A DNA stretch of 64,000 bases from VRUE01 sp963697695. Lineage in GTDB: Bacteria > Actinomycetota > Thermoleophilia > Solirubrobacterales > 70-9. How positions within the stretch are numbered: position 1 is the stretch's first letter; the number at the start of each line of letters is the position of its first letter. The notes beneath the pieces are model-generated. The model made no database searches. It was not told where the DNA came from and saw only the letters and a list, made by a program, of their open reading frames with translations. The DNA lies in contig OY969094.1 in NCBI GenBank assembly GCA_963697695.1, positions 2,356,001-2,420,000 of the forward strand, in the 5' to 3' direction. Shown here piece after piece: positions 58,237 to 64,000 of this stretch. A program made the translations under genes and the position numbers.

Positions 58237-61200
58237 GTGAGACGCCACGCGAAGGCAGTCCTCGCCACCTCGGCAATGTTTGTGACCCTCGCCTTGGGCG
58301 TGACGCTGGCGGGAGCAACGGCGCCGGTGGCGACGATCGGTACGCCTTCAGATGTCTCCTATACCTCCGTTCAGATCACGGGCACGGTAGATCCCCAAGA
58401 CCAGGAAACCTATTTCTTCTTCCAGTACTCATCAGACCCCGTAAATGAAGGCTGGTTCACAGGCCCCTTCCAGGGTCCGATCGCGGCCGGGGCGGGGGTG
58501 CAGAACGTCTCCACCGAACTGGGAGGCCTGAGACCAGGGACCGAATACCAGGTTCGCCTGGTCGCCGAAAACTTCGCCGATCCGGCCCAGACGATCTCAG
58601 CAGAACCGAACCCAACCTTCACCACCGACCCGGTTGGCCCGCCTACCGCCTTGATCGACCCGGTTGCGACTTTCACTGGGACAACAGCCACCTTCACTGG
58701 GTCGGTCAACCCCAACGCCCCAGAAGCCGCCCCCACCACTCCCGAGGTCGAAGCGGGCTTCAGGCTCAACTGGCGCTTTGAGTGCACGCCTGCGTGTCCC
58801 GGGCTGCAAGGAGGGCAGATAGCCGCCGATGACTCGAGCCACGCGGTCTCTGAGGACGTCGAGGGCCTCGATCCCAATACCGACTACGAAGTGACGCTGG
58901 TCGCCGAAAACGCCGGCGGACCGGTTAGCGACGGGCCCGAGAGCTTCAAAACATCGGGAGTCGCTCCGCAGGCGCAGACGCTCTACGCGGGAGAGCTCGG
59001 CACGACCGAAGCCACCCTCGCCGCCAGCGTCAATCCCAGGAACTCCCCGACGACCTACCAGTTCGAATGGGGGGCCGATGAGAGCTATGGCAACGCCGTT
59101 CCCGCGACGCCACAGAGCCTCGGAGCCCAGGACAGTGCCTTTCACGTCGTCAGCGCGCCGCTCAGCGGGCTCGAGCCGGGCGAGACCTATCACTTCCGGG
59201 TGGTGGCGACGAATACGGACACCTCTGAAGTAAGCGAGGGAGTGGACGGCGAATTCACCACGCTGTCCTCCGTGCCACAGCCAATCAACGGCCTGCCTGA
59301 TGGGCGGGTCTACGAGAAGGTCTCCCCGGTCGACAAGGCCGGCAACGATCTGCAAAACGACAGCTCGGCCTTTGCGGTCGCCCGAGCGGCGGGAGACGGC
59401 AGTGCGGTCGGGTACTACGCGATAACCACCTTCGCAGGAGAAAGCAGCCCCTTCCATAGCCAGTACCTGAGTCGCCGGGGCCCCAGCGGAAGCTGGATGA
59501 CCAAGAGCCTCAGTCCGCGAGTCGATGCCAACAGAACCTTGAGTGCCGGCACGACCTACTGGCTCTCGCCGGACCTACGCCACTCAGTGTCGATAACTCG
59601 AATAGAGGGCAGGCCCAACGGGCTTTACCTTCGTGACACGGTAACGGATCAGATGACCTGGTTGATGGAAACGGCTCCTGGGATACCCGACCCCACCACC
59701 ATCGAGGACTCCCGATTTGCGGGAGCGTCCAAAGACCTCGGTCACGTGGTGTTTGCTTCGACCAGGCGCCTGGTTCCAGAGGCAATCGATGGAGAAAGAG
59801 AATTTTACCAAATATATGACTGGTTTGACGGAAGCCCACATCTTGCCAGCATCCTCCCCGACGGACAGCCGGCGCCTAAAGGCGCCTACAACTATGTGGG
59901 AGGGAGAAAGAATTCGTCCTCCCATTCTGGCTATGCGGGTGACAATGCCGTCTCCGAAGACGGCAACCGCATCTTCTTTGCGGCGTCTCCCACCGTTGGG
60001 AACGACACCGAACTCCATGCCTACATGCGCGAGGATCAGTCGCAGACGTTCGAGCTTTCGCTTTCGGAGCGTGGACCCTGTCCAGCCGCGCCAGAATGCA
60101 GCAAGGTCGGGTCATTCCAGCTTGCCAGCAAGGATGGATCCGTGGCTTTCATCAGCAACACCAATCCATATGACCAGGGGGGCTTTTATTCCGCGCCCCT
60201 GACTGATGATTCTGATCCAAATGCAGAATGCTGCGATCTGTACCGTTGGGAGCGCAACGCACCGTTCGGTGAACGGCTGACGAACATTACCTCTTCAGAT
60301 GGTCAAGGGGGATACATGGGGGTCGCTGGTTCCTCCGACGACGCCAGCCGGGTCTATTTCACCGACTCCGGCGTGTTGGCGCCGGGCGCCCTCAGGGGTC
60401 TGCGCAACCTCTATCTTTGGCAGCTGGGGTCTGGGGTCAGGTTCGTTGCCACCTTGGCTCCTTCGGATGAAGGGGTGACCGGGACCAACCGAACCAGGTC
60501 CTCTGATCCCGACGCGTTCAAGGACGCTCGCGTGAGCCCGGACGGCGCCTACCTGCTGTTCGCGTCCCGCGCACGACTGACCTCCTACGACACGGGGGGT
60601 CATAAGCAGATTTACCGCTACGACGCTTTGCAGGACGAGCTGACCTGCATCTCCTGCAATCGCCGAACCGGTTCGGCGATTGCCGACGCAGTCCTGGGAT
60701 CTTTCGCCGAGATCAAAACGAGTAAAGGCTTGGCTGTGAAGAGTCCGATGCCTGCCATCTGGTTGCCACGTAATCTCTCCTCAGACGGTCGCACGGTGTT
60801 CTTCGACACGCGCGAAGCGTTGGTCCCCACCGACAGCAACGGGAAGGTCGACGTCTATAGGTGGCGGGATGGTCAGGTAGGGCTGATCTCCAGCGGCAAT
60901 AGCGCTACCGATTCCAGTTTCCTCGACGCAAGCAGCTCTGGAGACGACATCTTCTTCACCACCCGAGAGCCGCTGGTTCGATCGGACAGCGACACGGTGA
61001 TCGATGTCTATGACGCTCGTGTCAATGGAATGCTGGAGCCGCCCGTGGCTCAGCCCTGCGTAGGAGATGACTGTCAAACGACTCCGTCGCCGCCACCGGC
61101 TTTTCAGACACCGGGAAGCAGCACCTTCTCCGGCCTTGGAAACCCATCCGCGAAGAAAGCCAAAGCGAAGAAAAAACAAAACAAGCGAAAGCGCAGGGCA

Positions 61201-61245
61201 CAGCGGAGCAAAGGAAGGCATCACCATGCCCAGGGGCAGTCGTGA
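58237..61245 (+). CDS. large secreted Fn3-like / PD40 (WD40-like) beta-propeller protein, 1002 aa
   Basis: GTG with AAGGAG; signal peptide RRHAKAVLATSAMFVTLALG, VTLAGATA. Residues about 30-350: three Fn3-like units (VSYTSVQITGTVDPQDQETY, LGGLRPGTEYQVRLVAENFA; VEGLDPNTDYEVTLVAENAG; LSGLEPGETYHFRVVATNTD). Residues about 350-930: PD40-type blades (DGRVYEKVSPVDKAGNDLQN, ARVSPDGAYLLFASRARLTS, RNLSSDGRTVFFDTREALVP, YRWRDGQVGLISSG). Basic tail KKAKAKKKQNKRKRRAQRSK. Extracellular, exact role unknown. Confidence 0.85.
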   Translation: MRRHAKAVLATSAMFVTLALGVTLAGATAPVATIGTPSDVSYTSVQITGTVDPQDQETYFFFQYSSDPVNEGWFTGPFQGPIAAGAGVQNVSTELGGLRPGTEYQVRLVAENFADPAQTISAEPNPTFTTDPVGPPTALIDPVATFTGTTATFTGSVNPNAPEAAPTTPEVEAGFRLNWRFECTPACPGLQGGQIAADDSSHAVSEDVEGLDPNTDYEVTLVAENAGGPVSDGPESFKTSGVAPQAQTLYAGELGTTEATLAASVNPRNSPTTYQFEWGADESYGNAVPATPQSLGAQDSAFHVVSAPLSGLEPGETYHFRVVATNTDTSEVSEGVDGEFTTLSSVPQPINGLPDGRVYEKVSPVDKAGNDLQNDSSAFAVARAAGDGSAVGYYAITTFAGESSPFHSQYLSRRGPSGSWMTKSLSPRVDANRTLSAGTTYWLSPDLRHSVSITRIEGRPNGLYLRDTVTDQMTWLMETAPGIPDPTTIEDSRFAGASKDLGHVVFASTRRLVPEAIDGEREFYQIYDWFDGSPHLASILPDGQPAPKGAYNYVGGRKNSSSHSGYAGDNAVSEDGNRIFFAASPTVGNDTELHAYMREDQSQTFELSLSERGPCPAAPECSKVGSFQLASKDGSVAFISNTNPYDQGGFYSAPLTDDSDPNAECCDLYRWERNAPFGERLTNITSSDGQGGYMGVAGSSDDASRVYFTDSGVLAPGALRGLRNLYLWQLGSGVRFVATLAPSDEGVTGTNRTRSSDPDAFKDARVSPDGAYLLFASRARLTSYDTGGHKQIYRYDALQDELTCISCNRRTGSAIADAVLGSFAEIKTSKGLAVKSPMPAIWLPRNLSSDGRTVFFDTREALVPTDSNGKVDVYRWRDGQVGLISSGNSATDSSFLDASSSGDDIFFTTREPLVRSDSDTVIDVYDARVNGMLEPPVAQPCVGDDCQTTPSPPPAFQTPGSSTFSGLGNPSAKKAKAKKKQNKRKRRAQRSKGRHHHAQGQS

Positions 61246-61271
61246 AGAGAAGAAAAGCTGAGGAGAGAAGA

Positions 61272-64000
61272 ATGACTATCCGCTGGGGTTCTAGTTTCCG
61301 AGCCATGCTTCTAGGAGCTCTGCTCGTGGTCGCGATGCCGGCGACGGCACACTCCGCTTTCGGGATATCTCAGTGGGACGGAGATTGGAGCGATCCCGGC
61401 GGAGGTCTTCAGGCTGCCGGTCATCCCGACACGATCCGCACGAGCTTCCGGATCAACACGATCGACGTCGACGACGAAGTCGGGTACCGGCCGGATGGTT
61501 ACATCAGGGACGCCCATGGAGAGACGCCACCGGGCTTGGTGCCAAATCCCAATGCCGTTCCCAAATGCCCTGGTCTCTTGGCACTGCTGCAGGAGCAATG
61601 CTCGGCAGCAAGCCAGGTGGGTTACATCAATCTGGCCGTAGGCTCGGAAGGGAAAGAGCTCATTGCTCCGCGAATTGCTGTCTATAACATGTCCGCCTTG
61701 CCGGGCACGCCAGGATCCGTTGCTTTCAACTTCGCCAACACTCCGATCTATATAACCGGAAACATTCGGAACGACAGCGACTACGGTCTTACTGTCAGCA
61801 GTACCAACATTTCACAGGCGATCAATATCGTCGGCGTGGATCTGTACTTCTGGGGAGTACCGGGCGATCCGATCCACGACGCGGACCGAGTCGTCCCCGG
61901 GAGCTGCTTGCTCCCCGGGCTAGGGTGCAGCTATGGCGAATCGGCCGGGCTTGAGGATCCAAGCGCGTTCCTGACCAACCCAACATCCTGTACTGGCGCT
62001 GAAGTGGGGTTGCCGTTCACCTTGAAGGCTTTCTCTTGGCAGTTGCAGACCGCAGAATCGACCTTCACTACTCACGCCCCTGGCGATCCGAGCCAGCAGC
62101 TGGGGATCACGGGGTGTGATGTGGTTCCATTCGATCCGACGATATCGGCTCAGTTGACGACTGGCCAGGCTGAGACGCCGACGGGCCTCGAATTCGACCT
62201 GCGTTTCCCTCAGCAGGGAGCGGCCAATCCAGACGGCTTGGGTCAGGCGCATCTGCAGGAAGCCGTGGTGAAGCTCCCGGAGGGGATGACGATCAACCCT
62301 TCGTATGGAGACGGCGTCAAAGCGTGCAGCGCGGCCCAGATAGGCCTTCTCTCAGGGGATAGCGAGCCGATTCGGTTCAGCGGGCAGGCGGCCCAGTGTC
62401 CCGACGCCTCGCAGATAGCGTCGGTGGAAGTGGAGTCGCCGCCTCTCGAAACGCCGCTGAAAGGCGCCCTCTACATCGGTCAGCAGAACGATCCCGTCGC
62501 GCCCGGGGTAGAGAATCCCTTCAACGGGTTGGTCGCGCTCTACATGGCGATCGAAGGCTCCGGCGTTCGAGTCAAGCTCGGCGGCGAGGTCACTCCCGAT
62601 CCCGACACAGGGCAGGTGATCACCACCTTTGCCGGCAATCCTCAGGTCCCCTTCAGCCGCTTCACGCTCAAGTTCAAGGGAGGACAGCGGGCACCGCTCG
62701 CGACCCCCGCGGCCTGTGGCAGGTATACGACCGAGGCTGACCTACGGTCCTGGTCACGGCCCGACGAGGTAATCACTGCCACTTCCTCATTCCACATAAC
62801 CGAAGGCCCCCATGGAGGACCCTGCATCAACGACCCCGGTGCCAGGTCCTTCAGCCCGGACCTGAACGCCGGCACCCTCAACAACAACGCCGGCTCCTAC
62901 AGCCCGCTCAACGTCCGCATGACCAGAGAAGACGGCGAACAGGAGATCACCTCCTTCTCCGCCGATCTGCCCCCGGGCCTGGTCGGCAAGCTGGCGGGGA
63001 TCCCCTACTGCCCAGACGCGGCGATCGAGGCCGCAAAGACCAAGACGGGCATCCAGGAGCTGAACAGCCCCTCCTGCCCGCAGGCGAGCATGGTCGGCAA
63101 GACGCTGGTCGGCTCGGGCGTGGGATCGCTGCTCGTCTATGCCCCCGGCAAGGTCTACCTCGCCGGCCCCTACAAAGGCGCGCCGATCTCGATCGCGGCG
63201 ATCACCTCGGCCACGGTTGGGCCATTCGACCTGGGGACGGTGGTTGTCAGATCCGCCTTCAAGGTCGACCCGGAAACGGCAAAAGTCACCGTCGACTCAT
63301 CCAGCTCTGACCCGATCCCCCACATCATCGCGGGGATCCCGGTTCACCTGCGCGACATCCGCGTCTTCGTCGACAGGCCTGAATTCACGCTCAACCCGAC
63401 CAGCTGCGATCGCTTCAGCTTTGCGACGAGGCTGACCGGCTCGGGCGCTGACTTCACGAGCCCCCTAGACGATCCCTCGGTGGGAGTCTCGGTTCCCTTC
63501 CAAGCCGCCAACTGCGCCGCCCTGCCCTTCAAGCCGAAGCTCTCCTTCAAGCTCAAGGGAGGAACCAAGCGCGGTCAGTTCCCCGCCTTCCAGGCGGTGC
63601 TCAAAGCAAGACCGGGAGACGCCAACATCGCCGGCTCAACGGTCGTCCTGCCCCGCTCGGAGTTCATCGAACAAGGGCACATCAGAACCGTCTGCACCAG
63701 AGTGCAGTTCGCCGCCAACCAGTGCCCACCCGGCTCGATCTACGGCTACGCCAAAGCAACGACGCCGCTCTTCGACAAACCGCTCGAAGGGCCGGTCTAC
63801 CTGCGCTCAAACGGAGGCGAAAGGGTCCTGCCTGATCTCGTCGTCTCCCTCAACGGAGAGATCGACGTCGCCCTGACCGGCTTCGTCGACTCGGTCAAAG
63901 GCAGGGTCAGGAACCGCTTCGCCGTCATCCCCGACGCCCCCGTGACCAAGTTCGTCCTCAACATGCAGGGCGGCAAGAAGGGCCTCCTGGTCAACCACCT
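61272..64000 (+). CDS. large secreted protein, N-terminal 909 aa (runs off the window)
   Basis: ATG 61272 with GAGGAGAG upstream. Signal peptide WGSSFRAMLLGALLVVAMPA, TAHS, then GISQWDGDWSDPGGGLQAAG, HPDTIRTSFRINTID. No stop to the end. Beta-rich blocks repeat a theme around 150-200 residues long (PDGLGQAHLQEAVVKLPEGM; RMTREDGEQEITSFSADLPP, GLVGKLAGIPYCPDAAIEAA). Follows the 58237 gene by 26 nt, so co-transcribed. This design is abundant in Thermoleophilia exported proteins; function unknown. Confidence 0.85.
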   Translation, partial: MTIRWGSSFRAMLLGALLVVAMPATAHSAFGISQWDGDWSDPGGGLQAAGHPDTIRTSFRINTIDVDDEVGYRPDGYIRDAHGETPPGLVPNPNAVPKCPGLLALLQEQCSAASQVGYINLAVGSEGKELIAPRIAVYNMSALPGTPGSVAFNFANTPIYITGNIRNDSDYGLTVSSTNISQAINIVGVDLYFWGVPGDPIHDADRVVPGSCLLPGLGCSYGESAGLEDPSAFLTNPTSCTGAEVGLPFTLKAFSWQLQTAESTFTTHAPGDPSQQLGITGCDVVPFDPTISAQLTTGQAETPTGLEFDLRFPQQGAANPDGLGQAHLQEAVVKLPEGMTINPSYGDGVKACSAAQIGLLSGDSEPIRFSGQAAQCPDASQIASVEVESPPLETPLKGALYIGQQNDPVAPGVENPFNGLVALYMAIEGSGVRVKLGGEVTPDPDTGQVITTFAGNPQVPFSRFTLKFKGGQRAPLATPAACGRYTTEADLRSWSRPDEVITATSSFHITEGPHGGPCINDPGARSFSPDLNAGTLNNNAGSYSPLNVRMTREDGEQEITSFSADLPPGLVGKLAGIPYCPDAAIEAAKTKTGIQELNSPSCPQASMVGKTLVGSGVGSLLVYAPGKVYLAGPYKGAPISIAAITSATVGPFDLGTVVVRSAFKVDPETAKVTVDSSSSDPIPHIIAGIPVHLRDIRVFVDRPEFTLNPTSCDRFSFATRLTGSGADFTSPLDDPSVGVSVPFQAANCAALPFKPKLSFKLKGGTKRGQFPAFQAVLKARPGDANIAGSTVVLPRSEFIEQGHIRTVCTRVQFAANQCPPGSIYGYAKATTPLFDKPLEGPVYLRSNGGERVLPDLVVSLNGEIDVALTGFVDSVKGRVRNRFAVIPDAPVTKFVLNMQGGKKGLLVNH

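Noticed and set aside
1..64000. CRISPR arrays, rRNA and tRNA genes
   Set aside because: No regularly spaced identical repeats and no cloverleaf with CCA-proximal GTTCGA-type arm were noticed on reading; a tRNA scan would be needed to exclude them fully.

Overview
High-GC actinobacterial chromosome. The gene set points to class Thermoleophilia (Solirubrobacterales-like), as an inference from gene content only: an Rrf2-controlled SUF system, a CysO/CysM/Mec+ sulfur-carrier cysteine pathway with a rhodanese-E1 protein, a wax ester synthase/DGAT, delta-60-repeat secreted proteins ending in RTX-like repeats, and very large Fn3/PD40-type secreted proteins. No rRNA, tRNA or CRISPR array was seen.

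Layout. (1) 1-1027: conserved genes (HAD hydrolase, hypothetical, DUF59/SufT-like). (2) About 1028-16071: a genomic island. It begins at the 3' end of the DUF59 gene and ends at a diverged second copy of that same 3' end. It carries a conjugative-relaxase remnant; a 1861-aa RHS polymorphic toxin with a lower-GC C-terminal tail, a 43-aa membrane ORF behind it and two winged-helix regulators ahead of it; a putative RiPP locus (19-aa ORF under a Shine-Dalgarno-sequestering hairpin, XRE regulator, and a methyltransferase-RRE-E1 fusion resembling MccB/PaaA-type enzymes); a HEPN-like gene split by an IS982-family element; and small secreted or membrane hypotheticals. (3) 16187-22611: radical SAM protein with a small partner, GNAT-GrpB fusion, Fic protein, FxsA, WS/DGAT, IspH. 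(4) 22616-26258: a thioredoxin-fold protein lacking its CxxC, a cupredoxin-like protein with a coupled membrane protein, and a decayed TauE/SafE gene. (5) 26262-33133: SUF genes in two blocks (Rieske-sufB-sufD and Rrf2-sufC-sufS-sufU), each behind the same inverted-repeat operator, with a VOC gene between them.

(6) 33132-37436: DHA2 MFS pump, NarL-type two-component pair, HtpX-like protease, Excalibur protein. (7) 37576-45045: rhodanese-E1 (MoeZ-like), CysO and CysM, then two delta-60/RTX secreted proteins flanking a clan-A glycoside hydrolase, then the Mec+ JAMM peptidase and a DUF2007 protein. (8) 45055-54238: DUF1802, FkbM methyltransferase, hydantoinase/acetophenone-carboxylase-type HyuA/HyuB, NadB, a coiled-coil protein. 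(9) 54252-64000: GT4 glycosyltransferase, four TetR regulators as two divergent pairs, then two very large secreted proteins, the second running off the window.

The most noteworthy locus is the fused methyltransferase-RRE-E1 protein and the tiny ORF nearby (9200-11630). Next are the island boundary inside a protein-coding gene, the RHS toxin with its candidate immunity ORF, and the shared SUF operators. All function calls rest on motifs and known family architecture read by eye; no database search was run.
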